A stretch of DNA of 64,000 nt from DATARH01 sp963847345. Its GTDB lineage: Bacteria; Pseudomonadota; Alphaproteobacteria; ATCC43930; CGMCC-115725. A model generated the notes under the pieces. That model was not told the origin of the DNA. It worked only from the letters and a program-made list of their open reading frames with translations, and did not search any database. This document shows, in pieces, positions 1 to 8,959 of the stretch. The stretch is from positions 608,474 to 672,473 of the forward strand of contig CAWJZU010000022.1 in NCBI GenBank assembly GCA_963847345.1, given 5' to 3'. The translations under genes and the position numbers were made by a program. Within the stretch, counting starts at the first letter, position 1; each line of letters begins with the position of its first letter.

Positions 1-1472
1 CAGCAGCGCCGGGGCGGCGAAGGCTGCACCACGGCGCCACAGATCGCGCCGTCCTCGCCCGAGATACCGCCCCACCGCGCGGGCGATGAAATCGTGCGAC
101 AGCTCCCAGACAGCGGCAGCCGGGTCAAGTGGCCGCACCAATGCAGCGGCCCCGAGACCGTTCAGAACGGCGCGGACCTCGCCGCGGCGCAGATGGGTGG
201 CCTGCGCCAGCTCCTCTTCGGATCGCGGCCGTTTTGTCGATTGTTCGGTAATCAGCTGTTCGAGCACCGGCGGGGCGACGTCCCGGATCGCCGGCTGGCC
301 GACCGTCTCCGAAATGTACTGGTGCACCAGTTGCCCCGCGTCGAGCGACGGTACGACAGTTTTCCCGGAGGCAAGCACATGCCCGATCACGTTCAGCGTG
401 ATCGGTCGCACGAGGCCGGGACTGTCGTCCAATTCCGACGCGCTCGTGACGAGGCGCTCGATCGTCCCGGGCTGCAAATCAAGGGGCGAGCGCGACAGGA
501 AATCGCCCGCCGCCGCCACCGTGAACCGGCCGACCTGAAACAAATTCTCGCCGTATCGCGGCGCCGGAAGGCCGGCTTCTTCGAGGAACGTCTGATAATC
601 GCTGCGCAGCACCAGCAGCAGCGTGAACTTGGCGATCGGCTCCTTCCGCAGATCGGCAATCAGGTTCGCAAACGCGCCTTTTGCCTCGTCGCTACCGAGG
701 ATTATGAATTCTTCGAATTGATCGAGAACCAGCAGCAGACCGACCGGGGACCGCTGCGCGGCGCTCTCGACTAGCGCCCGCATTGTGGGCGCCGCATCCT
801 GCCGCCTCCGTCGCGCCGGCGCCAGCGATGAGAGAGCTTCGCGCAGCGCCGTTTCCGGGTCCTGCCAGCCCCGTGCCTCGACAACGGTCCAACCATGCTC
901 GCGCAGCACCGGCAGCACCCAGGCATTCAGGATCGAGCTTTTCCCCGATCCGGAATCGCCGGTGAGGTAAAGCGGCAGACGCTCGGCCGGCGCCGCCGCG
1001 CTTTGTGAGGCCTCGATCCACCGCAGCACCTTTTCGTGCGCGTTGTCGGCGCGGCGGAAATTCGCCCGGTCTTCCGGCGTGTCGAGATACGGTCCGATGC
1101 GGAAATACCCGGACTGCTCCGGGTCGAGCTGAACCGCAAGCTCTTTCAGCTTGCGCCGATTGCGCTCCGCGTACCACTCGACGGCAATTTGCGACAGGAC
1201 CGCGACGGCGAGAATTCCACCGACAGAGCATAGCCAAGCCATGGTTGCGTCGCCAGATCAACCCCCAGCTGGTGCAGGCCAAAATTGCCGGCGATGACAA
1301 AGCCGAGGACAAGCAGCACCAAGGAAAGGAGCGCGGCGGTTCGTGCGAGCAGCTTGCCGGGCAGAAAGCTGCGAATTTCCTTTTGATCTTCCTCGGTGAG
1401 TTTCGGAAGAGAGCCGAGGGCTTGCTCGGCCAGCTTCGGCAGAGCAGTCGCAAGGGCTGCGGCGTCGCTCAT
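1..1472 (-). CDS. Membrane-anchored STAND-type NTPase (nSTAND1-like), partial, with a frameshift
   Basis: The reading starts at the ATG at 1472 and leaves the window at base 1, so the C-terminus is missing. The first about 80 residues hold a short cytoplasmic start (MSDAAALATALPKLAEQ) and a hydrophobic segment (LLSLVLLVLGFVIAG). A second hydrophobic stretch (GGILAVAVLSQIAVEW) follows only after a one-base frame change near 1215-1235. Downstream the frame stays open to base 1 and carries a Walker A GDSGSGKS (937-960) and a Walker B-like LLLVLDQFEEF (706-738), followed by helical STAND-like sequence and a winged-helix-like stretch (about 180-260). These are the marks of the novel STAND NTPase 1 family: signalling ATPases whose missing C-terminus usually holds repeats or an effector. 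The frameshift is either real decay or a base error. Role unknown; a membrane-tethered sensor or conflict protein is an inference. Confidence 0.7.
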
Positions 1473-1548
1473 GTGCTACCGTTTCGCTGCATGCGGCGAA
1501 AGGTAGCGCGATTTGCCCCAAAGCTGAAAGCTTTGAGGCTCGGATTGG

Positions 1549-2325
1549 TCAGGTCGCGACCAGCTCGGCGGCGCCGAGGCCATCGACCTCGACGACGGCA
1601 CGGTCGCCGGGCGTGGGGAACTGGATCGGCACCATGCTGCCGGTCATCACGATCATGCCGGCCCGAAGCGGCGTCCCGGTGGCGGCCAGCTTGTTGGCGA
1701 GCCACCGCAGCGCGTTGAGCGGGTTGCCCATCACGTCGCCGCCCCTGCCCTGCCCGATCTCGCGACCGTTGATCGTCAGCCGAGCGGTCGCCGCGGCAAG
1801 ATCGAGACGGCGCCAATCGGTGACCGGCTCGCCGAGCACGACCCCGGCGTTCCAGACATTGCCGGCGACCATCGCCGCCGCGGTCAGCCTTTTATAGTCG
1901 TGCCGCAAATCTTCGAGCAGTTCGATCGCCGCCATAACGCTTTCGACCGCCGCCGCGACCCGCCCGACATCGCCGCCCTCGGGCAAATCTTCGCCGAGCC
2001 GCACCGCGATCTCGGTCTCGATGCCGAGCCGGCAATAGTCCGATGTCGCAAGCTCGGCCCGGCGATGGTGCACCTCGGTCGCGAAGATCGCGCCGTAGCA
2101 TGGCTCGTCGACGCCGCACAGTTGCTGCATGACCGGGGTCGTCAGCCCGATCTTGTAGCCGGCGACATCGCCGCGGCCGCGCCGCCGCTCGATGTCCTCG
2201 AACGCGGCCCGCACCCGATAGGCTTCGTCGAGATCGGCCGGCATCAGCTCCGGCGGCAGAATGTCGATCGCGCGCCGCTCGCGAAACAGCCGGGAAATCC
2301 CCTCGGCCTTCTGCCGGATGTCCAA
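1549..2325 (-). CDS. 2-keto-4-pentenoate hydratase family protein (fumarylacetoacetase fold)
   Basis: About 258 residues, the usual length for the MhpD / 2-oxopent-4-enoate hydratase branch of the FAH superfamily. These enzymes hydrate 2-hydroxypenta-2,4-dienoate in meta-cleavage of aromatic compounds, or decarboxylate the related oxalocrotonate. Visible are the metal-binding E-x-E in GIETEIAVRLGEDLP, the lysine-glycine YKIGLT near residue 65, and the C-terminal GMIVMTGSM. I chose the TTG at 2325 because it has an AGGAGGG ribosome site five bases upstream and gives the family length; the frame stays open upstream to 2520 with no homology. No other ring-cleavage gene is adjacent, so hydratase versus decarboxylase cannot be decided. 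Confidence 0.82.
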   Translation of the reverse strand: MDIRQKAEGISRLFRERRAIDILPPELMPADLDEAYRVRAAFEDIERRRGRGDVAGYKIGLTTPVMQQLCGVDEPCYGAIFATEVHHRRAELATSDYCRLGIETEIAVRLGEDLPEGGDVGRVAAAVESVMAAIELLEDLRHDYKRLTAAAMVAGNVWNAGVVLGEPVTDWRRLDLAAATARLTINGREIGQGRGGDVMGNPLNALRWLANKLAATGTPLRAGMIVMTGSMVPIQFPTPGDRAVVEVDGLGAAELVAT

Positions 2326-2494
2326 CTCACCCTCCTGTCGCAGGCCGATGCGTGCGTCCCCGTCGAGATTGCGTCGCTTCACTCGCCATGACAACAGGAG
2401 GTGATGCATACGCTCGGAATCAACGCATCGATCAAGCCTCGTAGGTCTCTCGCGCGTCAGACCGGCGGCGAACCGGGGCCGCCAGCAGCAGCAG

Positions 2495-2752
2495 CCCGGC
2501 GACGACGCGAAATTCGCCACATTCCGCGAGTATCAAATCGTCGGCGCCACTGGGTCGGAGCGATGGCGGGCGGGCCTTTGCTGTTCTTTTGCTGCAGAAT
2601 TCACCCTCCACCGCCGCGAAACCCGCGCGGCGCAACGGTTTCGAGTACGCATTTGCTGTAGATTTGCTGCAGAAACAGCAAACCGCCGCCGGAACAGGGA
2701 AAAAAGCAGCCAGTCGCGCCCCGGAATGCAAACCGATGCAGCAACCGCAGAG
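2495..2752 (-). repeat. Dispersed intergenic repeat, copy 1 (minus orientation)
   Basis: Read on the minus strand, this block lines up with 22838-23060 and 47935-48180. Shared pieces in order: TTTTTTCCCTGTTCCGG, GTTTGCTGTTTCTGCAG, GCGCCGCGCGGGTTTCGCGG, TTCTGCAGCAAAAGAACAGC, then GATACTCGCG-AATGTGGCG. It contains nested TTTGCTGTT / AACAGCAAA inverted arms. The open frames across it are incidental. The 2703-3204 stretch beyond it shows no gene; it ends in a CCCGCCTT / AAGGCGGG inverted repeat (about 3121-3152) in the leader of the XRE regulator. Confidence 0.75.
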
Positions 2753-3204
2753 CGACAGGTCGGCAAAACGGCGGGGCATCGCGTTCCCATTTCTTGAGCA
2801 GCCGCATGATTCCGGCCTATGCGTCCGAACTCGTCAACTCGCCGCGAACCGGATCGCGGCGGTTTTCGAACCGGGTTTCCGGCCACGCCGCGGTCGGCAA
2901 GGAAAACGGACTTTTCCAGCATGTTTTCCTTCGCTGCCACTGCGCGTGCCACATAACGTAACCGGTTTTCGTTTCGTCTCGCGCAGGAATCTCTAGTGAC
3001 TGGGCATCTTACCTTTGGCCAATGATTGGGGCCTTGAACGACCAGGTTCGAATTGCGCTTTCCAGCCCGCTATTCCATTCATCCTCATCTTGACCTATCT
3101 ATAACCGGGTTGGGAATTTCCCCGCCTTATTCGCGTTGACGGAAAAGGCGGGACGGGCCGGATGGCGGGAACCGGCCCAGGCAACCAGATAAAGGTGCGA
3201 GATC

Positions 3205-3576
3205 ATGGCAAAGCCGAAGAGAGGCCGGTCAACCGCAACGATCGACGATCATGTCGGAGCGCGCATTCGCGAGCGCCGCATCATGCTGGGGCTGACGCAG
3301 CAGCAGCTCGCGGAACTGATCGGCGTAACGTATCAACAGGCGCACAAATACGAGCGCGGCATCAACCGGGTGTCGGCCGGCCGGCTGTTCGAGATTGCGC
3401 GAGTCCTCAACGCGCCGATCACCTATTTTTATGACGGACTGGGTGAGGAGCAGCCACGCCCGGCGACCCCGCATCAGCGGATGCTGCTCGAAATTGCTCG
3501 CAACTTTGGCGAGATCCAGAACGAGAAGCACCAGGAGGCCGTCAGCCAGCTGGCGCGCGCGCTGGCCGGCCGCTAA
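3205..3576 (+). CDS. XRE-family helix-turn-helix transcriptional regulator
   Basis: 123 residues. An HTH_3 domain spans about residues 16-72: RIRERRIMLGLTQQQLAEL, then GVTYQQAHKYERGINRVS as recognition region, and the closing RLFEIARVLNAPITYFYDGL. The C-terminal 45 residues are an acidic/helical tail with no recognised domain. This size and the VTYQQAHKYERG signature are common for small regulators in Hyphomicrobiales. It stands alone, preceded by about 800 bases without genes and followed by a REP-like palindrome. Its target is unknown; autoregulation through the inverted repeat at about 3121-3152 is possible but is an inference. Confidence 0.9.
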   Translation: MAKPKRGRSTATIDDHVGARIRERRIMLGLTQQQLAELIGVTYQQAHKYERGINRVSAGRLFEIARVLNAPITYFYDGLGEEQPRPATPHQRMLLEIARNFGEIQNEKHQEAVSQLARALAGR

Positions 3577-3594
3577 GCCATTGGCGAGGACAGC

Positions 3595-3677
3595 GTAGGG
3601 CGGGTGTAGCGGAAGCGTAACCCGCCGTGCCGGACGCGCAATCGATGGCGGGTTGCGCTGCGCTACACCCGGCCTAC
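3595..3677. repeat. REP-like palindromic repeat
   Basis: GTAGGGCGGGTGTAGCG at the left end is answered by CGCTACACCCGGCCTAC at the right end, with GTAACCCGCC / GGCGGGTTGCG arms inside. This is the common bacterial 'GTAGGGCGGGTTAGCG' type of intergenic palindrome. It lies between the XRE gene and the convergent aldolase gene and may also act as a transcript end. Confidence 0.7.
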
Positions 3678-3684
3678 CACGTGG

Positions 3685-4471
3685 CTAGCTCCGGTAGCTC
3701 GGGTCGAGACGATCGCACAGGCGCAGCAGCGCCGGCCATTCGCGCTGCCCCTGCAGGCGGGGCATGTTGCCGGTGAACTGGGCGGCCTGCCGCTCGCAGG
3801 TCTCGGGCGACGGCACGACCATCTTGCTGCCCCCCGCCGCGGCCGCCTGGATCTTCAGCTGCGCCTCGGCCGAGCGCTCGAAATGGTACATCAGCGAAAA
3901 CGCCTCGGCGACATTGCGCCCGGTCGCCAGCAGGCCGTGGTTGCGCAGCACCAGCACCGGATGCTGGGCGATGTCGTGCCCGAGCCGCTCGCGCTCGTCC
4001 ATGTCGAGCGAGACGCCCTCGTAATCGTGATAGCCGAGCCTGCCGTAGAACCGCATCGCCCATTGCGACAGCGGCAAGCAGCCCCTCTTCGAGCACGCCG
4101 ACCGCGATATCGGCCTCGGTGTGGGTGTGGATGACGCATTGCACGTCGGGCCGCGCCAGATAGATCGCGCCGTGGATCACGACCCCGGCATTGATCGGCT
4201 CGTATTGCGACGGCTCGATCAGGTGCCCGTCGGTGATGTCGACCTTCAACAGGTTCGAGGCGGTGATCTCGTCGAACATCAGCCCCGACGGGTTGATCAG
4301 CATCTGGTCGGTCGTGCCCGGCACGCGCGCCGTGTTGTGCGTCAGCACGAGGTCGTCCCAGCCGAAATGCGCGATCAGCCGGTAGCAGGCCGCCAAATCG
4401 ACCCGCACCGCCCATTCCTCCGGACTGACATGCGCCGGCCGCGTCTCAAGTCGGGTTTCGATCGTGTCCAT
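3685..4471 (-). CDS. Class II aldolase/adducin family protein, with a frameshift
   Basis: Zinc-dependent aldolase or epimerase fold of the FucA/AraD type, about 260 residues once the frame is repaired. The start ATG at 4471 (MDTIETRLETRP) has a GGGAG ribosome site. The N-terminal half shows HFGWDDLVLTHNTARVPG, MLINPSGLMFDEITASNLL and the metal ligands HTHTEAD. Near 4075-4095 the frame changes by one base, after EEGLL; the second half continues as PLSQWAMRFYGRLGYHDYEG, with HPVLVLRNHGLLATG supplying the third histidine. Both halves are full and well conserved, so a base error is more likely than a dead gene. Substrate unknown; many family members with this N-terminal extension are uncharacterised. 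Confidence 0.82.
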
Positions 4472-4492
4472 GCTGCGCTCCCTTTCACCGTC

Positions 4493-4573
4493 GTAGGATG
4501 GGCTGAGCATAGCGAAGCCCATCGCCTCGACGCGCGTGCAATTATCGATGGGCTTCGCTGCGCTCACCCACCC
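4493..4573. repeat. REP-like palindromic repeat
   Basis: TAGGATGGGCTGAGC-ATAGCGAAGCCCATCG on the left pairs with CGATGGGCTTCGCTGCGCTC-ACCCACCC on the right. This is another widespread intergenic palindrome class ('GATGGGTTTCGCTGCGCTC'). It lies just upstream of the aldolase start. Confidence 0.7.
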
Positions 4574-5775
4574 ACTGGCGTGGGTGTCCTCGCCCACAGA
4601 GTGCATCGGCCGACCAAGCGAACTCGGTAAAGAATTATTTGGTTGGCTTATGCCGTGCTCGCAGCACGCGAGTGCGCAGCTTGAGCTGGCACGGTCGACC
4701 CCAACGCAGTATGTTTAACTCGGGCTTCAACGATACTGAGGCGCCCATTTGAGGAGACGATCGTCATTTGCAAATGAGCCAGAATTCGACCGTTTATGCT
4801 CGAAATTGGGCAAGCAGATGCGTGCGGATAGCGGATACCCATCGATGCGCGCTAATTTGCAAGGGCTCATCGCGCGCGGCGAAGAAAAATTGCAGATCAC
4901 CATTTTTGGTGGACCGTTACCAGTCGTGACCGAGGCCCGGCATCTATTCGGGAATCGACCTGACATTCGTACCAGGCGATCTTATGAATTGCACGGGCAA
5001 GGCTGAGATTGATTTAGTCCCGGTACTGCACCGATCCTCATCGACGGTGATGCATATGCCAGCGGCTACCGCGGATATGCCGGGCAGAAGTTACGATAGT
5101 CTGTGATCCTTAACAGATGGAAAGACCAAGGACCTCGGTTAGGAATTCGATAGGCCGCCGGTGCTTAATCTACTTGACTGTATTCAAGGTTTGACGCTCG
5201 GCGAATAGTGCTGAGTTTTCTCAAGGAGACTTCAATCTCCTGGTACGTCATTTTTTATCAGCGCACGAAAGCTTTTCTTGGACGGCGCACGTTGGAACCA
5301 TCGAACTCGGTCGCGCGGCCAGAGCCGATCTTGCCGTATCCGTAAGTGCTATCTTTGCGAATCCGGTACATTGGCGGCTAGCGCGTGGGCAGCCTTACAG
5401 CCGACAGAGAAGCATTATTGCAAATCGTGACTATTAGCACCGCCGCCGAACCGGAGTACATGCAATTCCGACGCGGATCACACCAACCTGGACGATCCCT
5501 ACCGAAGAGATCGCGCACGCAAGATCGGCCTTCCAGAGAATGGCTCCTCGCACGGCTAATGGGGCAATCATTAGATGTGGGCTATCGGTGTCGATACAAT
5601 AGTGTCGGATCGCCGACGTGACGTCCCTTGACGCAGGCTGTCGAAGCTGTGCGTACAAGCAGTGTTTGCTCGCAGAAACATCGACTCTGACCGTCATGGC
5701 GCAAGCTTGATCACGGCCAACACGTGGATCCACGGCGACAAGGCAGGGAATGACGGTAGAGAATGGCAACACGGT
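4574..5775. other. About 1.2 kb without a recognisable gene, lower G+C
   Basis: No open frame here shows codon bias, a ribosome site or a family resemblance. Base composition falls (25 of 60 are G/C at 5221-5280, against about 70% in neighbouring genes). The longest frames (5434-5772 minus; 4749-5006 plus) give peptides I cannot place. Most likely a decayed or foreign non-coding piece. Confidence 0.5.
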
Positions 5776-6172
5776 CTACGCCGGCGCGAACATCGGCACC
5801 GGCGGGCCGCCGTCGCTCGGCTTGAACACGAGCCGCACCGCCTGGCCGATTTGATCGCGTCGAGGTCGCAATCGACGATGTTCGTCATGATGCGCGGCCC
5901 CTCGGCCAGTTCGACATAGGCGATCGCGTACGGCACCGGCGCGCGGCGCATCACGCTGTAGGTGTAGATCGTCCCCCGGCCCGAAGCTCTCCTGCCACTC
6001 GGTCTTATCCGAAAAGCAGAACGGGCAGATGTTGCGGGGGTAGAAATGCACCTCGCCGCACGCCGTGCATTTCTTGATCAAGAGCTTGCCCTTGCGCCGC
6101 CGCGTCCCAGAAGGCTTGCGTCTCGACGTTGATCGGCGGCGCCGTGATCTTGCGGTCCTGTGCTTGCGCCAT
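5776..6172 (-). CDS. Zn-ribbon / OB-fold protein (DUF35 family), with frameshifts
   Basis: Small partner protein of thiolase-like enzymes. It starts at ATG 6172, five bases after the stop of the thiolase gene, whose last codons (GAGAGGGAG) supply the ribosome site, so the two are co-translated. Pieces in three frames join into one protein: MAQAQDRKITAPPINVETQ, then the zinc ribbon CTACGEVHFYPRNICPFC, then the OB fold (RRAPVPYAIAYVELAEGP, MTNIVDCDLDAIK) and the end VRLVFKPSDGGPPVPMFAP. Frame changes lie near 6085, 5975 and 5855. Three shifts in 400 bases is much for error alone, but all domain parts are intact. The family (ChsH2-like, Rpf2/DUF35) binds acyl-CoA and is needed for the activity of its thiolase-like neighbour. 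Confidence 0.78.
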
Positions 6173-6177
6173 CGCCG

Positions 6178-7350
6178 TTACTCCCTCTCCATGATGACGG
6201 TCGCGGCGTTGTGCCTCGTGCCGAGCGAACCGCCGGTACCGTGCGCCAGCGCCAGATCGCAATTCTTGACCTGCACCGCCGGATGCGCCTCGCCGCGCAG
6301 TTGCCGCACCGCCTCCAGTACCTTGGTCAGCCCGCCGCGGTTCGACGGGTGGTTGTTGCACAACCCGCCGCCATCGGTGTTGAACGGCAGCTTCCCGACC
6401 CCGGCGATCAGGTTGCCGTCGCTGACAAACCGGCCCCCCTGCCCTTTCTCGCAGAAGCCGAGATCCTCAAGCTGCATGATCACAGTGATCGTGAAGCTGT
6501 CATAGATCGATGCGTATTTCATATCGCTGGGTTTGACCCCGGCCTCGGCAAAGGCCGGCGGCCCCGACCATACCGCGCCCGAATAGGTCAGATCGACCTT
6601 GCCGCCCATCTGGTGCTTCGGCGCCTCGCCGGCCCCGATCACCTTGACCAACGGCCGCTTCAGGCTTTTCGCGATTTCCGGCGTGGTCATGATGATCGCG
6701 CCGCCGCCGTCGCTGATGACGCAGCAATCGAGCCGGTGCAGCGGGTCGGCGATCATCGGCGAGTTGACGACGTCCTCGACCGTCACGACGTCACGCAGCA
6801 TCGCATGTGGATTGTGCTGCGCGTGGTGCGAGGCGGCGACCTTGACCCAGGCCATCTGCTCGCTGGTCGTGCCGTATTCGTGCATGTGGCGCATCGCGCA
6901 CATCGCGTACATGTTCGCCGTCGCCGGCGCATAGGGCAGCTCAAACCCCGATTCCGGCATCGGCACGGCCGGCGCGCGCGGCACGGTGCCGGTCGCCATG
7001 CCTTCCGCGCGGGGACGGCCCGCCAGCGTGATCAGCGCCACCGAGCACTTCCCGGCGGCGATCGCCTCGGCGACATGCCCGACTTGCAGCAGGTATGACG
7101 AGCCGCCGGTGTCGGTCGAATCGATGTGCCGCAGCTTCAGTCCGAGGTAATCCGCAATCGACAAGCCGCCGAGCCCGGGCGTGTCGCCGGCGGCGCAGAA
7201 ATACCCGTCGATGTCGTTTTTTGTCAGCCCGGCGTCTTCGAGCGCGCCCTTCGCGCATTCGGCGTGCAGCATCGGCACGGTCTTTTCCTGCGCTAGCCGC
7301 GTCGGATGCTCGTAAATCCCGACGATATACGATTTTCCTTTTATGCTCAT
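6178..7350 (-). CDS. Thiolase-like protein (SCP2/lipid-transfer-protein type)
   Basis: About 390 residues, full length for the SCP-x/Ltp2 branch of the thiolase superfamily. Visible are the N-terminal YIVGIYEHPTR and the C-terminal GGGLCNNHPSNRGG and LALAHGTGGSLGTRHNAA, which hold the oxyanion/HGTGG region. At the place of the usual nucleophilic cysteine the sequence reads STDTGGSSYLLQVGH, with no Cys. Ltp2-type members lacking this Cys act with a DUF35 partner as retro-aldolases that split side chains of sterols or aromatics, and the DUF35 gene follows directly here. The ATG at 7350 is chosen (GGGAGGGG about 10 bases upstream); a GTG at 7359 is possible. Pathway unknown. Confidence 0.85.
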   Translation of the reverse strand: MSIKGKSYIVGIYEHPTRLAQEKTVPMLHAECAKGALEDAGLTKNDIDGYFCAAGDTPGLGGLSIADYLGLKLRHIDSTDTGGSSYLLQVGHVAEAIAAGKCSVALITLAGRPRAEGMATGTVPRAPAVPMPESGFELPYAPATANMYAMCAMRHMHEYGTTSEQMAWVKVAASHHAQHNPHAMLRDVVTVEDVVNSPMIADPLHRLDCCVISDGGGAIIMTTPEIAKSLKRPLVKVIGAGEAPKHQMGGKVDLTYSGAVWSGPPAFAEAGVKPSDMKYASIYDSFTITVIMQLEDLGFCEKGQGGRFVSDGNLIAGVGKLPFNTDGGGLCNNHPSNRGGLTKVLEAVRQLRGEAHPAVQVKNCDLALAHGTGGSLGTRHNAATVIMERE

Positions 7351-7549
7351 CGCCGGCACACCCCTCCCAAAGCGGATTCAGCTGCGGCGGATGGGATACC
7401 GTTCGCGCCCCCCGGTCAATCCCGATTGCGCCGCCCCGAAATGCCATCCGGCCGCATACCGCATGCAGCCGTGCAAACCCCGCATTGGCAAAACCCTTGC
7501 CAAACGCGATATGCTTCCTACCAACGCACCTAGCCCGAAGGGAAGCACC

Positions 7550-8686
7550 ATGCATTACAAGCGCATCTCGGCCGATTGCCACCTCGACATGCCCTGGATG
7601 CCGCCGGGTCTGTTCGTCGAAAACGCCCGGCGTGAGCTCAAGGAGCGGATGCCCTATGTCGAGGACGGGCCGGACGGGCCGCAGTGGGTCGCCAAGAACG
7701 GCGCCAATTTCGGCCTCCTGTACGGCGTCGGTCCGGGCGGTGCGAAGCATGTCCCGGGACAGAATGTCCGTGTCGACATCATGGCCGAGGCCGGCCTCTA
7801 TTCCGATGCCAAGCAGGGCAAGACCCGCTGCAACGACCCGCATCTGCGGCTCAAGGACATGGAGCTTGACGGGGTCGATGCCGAGGTCATCTACGGCATT
7901 CTCGGCGCCGCCTCGAAGCTGAACGACACCGAAGCCAGCAACGAAATGCTGCGCATCTACAATGACTGGCTGAAGGATTTCTGCAGCCACTACCCCGACC
8001 GGCAGATCGGCCTCGCCTGCCTGCCCTATGGCAACATCGACGAGGCGGTCACCGAGATCCATCGCGTCGCCAAGATGGGGCTGCGCGGCCTCGAACTGTC
8101 CTGCTCGTGGGACATGGTGCCGATGTGGCACCCGGATTGGGAGAAGCTGTGGAAGGCGGTCAACGACGTTGACCTGCCGCTGCATTTCCACACCTTCCCG
8201 ACGACGGCGCCGCGCTCGCGCACTGAAGCGCGCCACGTGCAGCGCGCCGCGATGTTCACCGGCGTCTCGTCGTTCCAGATGGGGCTCATTCACATCATCG
8301 CGGCAATGATGGGCGCCGGCGTATTCGAGCGCTATCCGAACCTGCTCGTCTCGTTCGGCGAGAGCGGCGCCGGCTGGCTCGCCTATGCGCTGCACCGGAT
8401 GGACTTCGAGTTCGAGGACCGCTTCCGCGACCTGATGAAGCTGAAGCCCTCCGAATACTGGCGCCGCCAGTGCCGCTGCACCTTCCAGTTCGATCCGGTC
8501 AGCTCCAAGCTGCTGGACGAGATCGGCGTCGAGACGATGATGTGGGGCTCGGACTACCCGCACACCGACGGCATCTGGCCGGAAAGCTCCAAGTACATCG
8601 AGGAGCAGTTCGCCGGTCTGCCGGCCGACGTGGTCCACAAGATCACCTGCGAGAACGCCGCCAAGTTCTACCGGCTCGTGAACTAG
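7550..8686 (+). CDS. Amidohydrolase family protein (ACMSD-like TIM barrel)
   Basis: 378 residues starting at ATG 7550 (MHYKRISADCHLDMPW), with a GAAGGGA ribosome site. The fold is an amidohydrolase-2 TIM barrel: the first metal motif is D-x-H (DCHLD), the second histidine lies in LPLHFHTFPTTAPR, a third in GLIHIIAAMM, and the catalytic aspartate in MMWGSDYPHTDGIWPESS. Relatives decarboxylate or hydrolyse aromatic acids (aminocarboxymuconate-semialdehyde and related substrates). It is divergent from the thiolase-like gene at 7350, with a 200-base gap that could hold both promoters. Followed by a REP-like palindrome. Confidence 0.88.
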   Translation: MHYKRISADCHLDMPWMPPGLFVENARRELKERMPYVEDGPDGPQWVAKNGANFGLLYGVGPGGAKHVPGQNVRVDIMAEAGLYSDAKQGKTRCNDPHLRLKDMELDGVDAEVIYGILGAASKLNDTEASNEMLRIYNDWLKDFCSHYPDRQIGLACLPYGNIDEAVTEIHRVAKMGLRGLELSCSWDMVPMWHPDWEKLWKAVNDVDLPLHFHTFPTTAPRSRTEARHVQRAAMFTGVSSFQMGLIHIIAAMMGAGVFERYPNLLVSFGESGAGWLAYALHRMDFEFEDRFRDLMKLKPSEYWRRQCRCTFQFDPVSSKLLDEIGVETMMWGSDYPHTDGIWPESSKYIEEQFAGLPADVVHKITCENAAKFYRLVN

Positions 8687-8698
8687 AGAGCAAAACTC

Positions 8699-8780
8699 CG
8701 CCGAGATTGCTTCGCGGCGCTCGCAATGGCAGCGGAGGTCTGTCGTTGCGAGGAGCGGCGCCACGAGGCAATCTCGGCAA
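8699..8780. repeat. Palindromic intergenic repeat (GAGATTGCTTCG type)
   Basis: GCCGAGATTGCTTCGCGGCG and GCTCGCAATG on the left are mirrored by GTTGCGAGGAGCGG and CGAGGCAATCTCGGC on the right. It lies directly behind the amidohydrolase stop (8686) and could end its transcript. A partial relative (CGTCATTGCGGGG ... GAAGCAATCTCG) lies at 10715-10765. Confidence 0.7.
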
Positions 8781-8959
8781 AGTTGCACCGTGGCCGCGCC
8801 CGCCAGGGCACGATCAGCCCTTTCCCAACGCGCGGGGGAGGGCGTTTTTATGGTTTGCGCGGCTTAAGGTTTCTGGATTGACCGGCCGGCCGAACCGGAC
8901 AATCATCGTGTCAAAACCCGCTGGAAATCGGGACGTCTTCGGCTGAACAGGAGTGAGAA

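Noticed and set aside
6941..8788. Long open frame (about 615 codons) on the minus strand across the thiolase-like and amidohydrolase genes
   Set aside because: It is antisense to a well-supported amidohydrolase and changes to the thiolase shadow frame; the peptide is Arg/His-rich with no family resemblance. High G+C makes such frames common.
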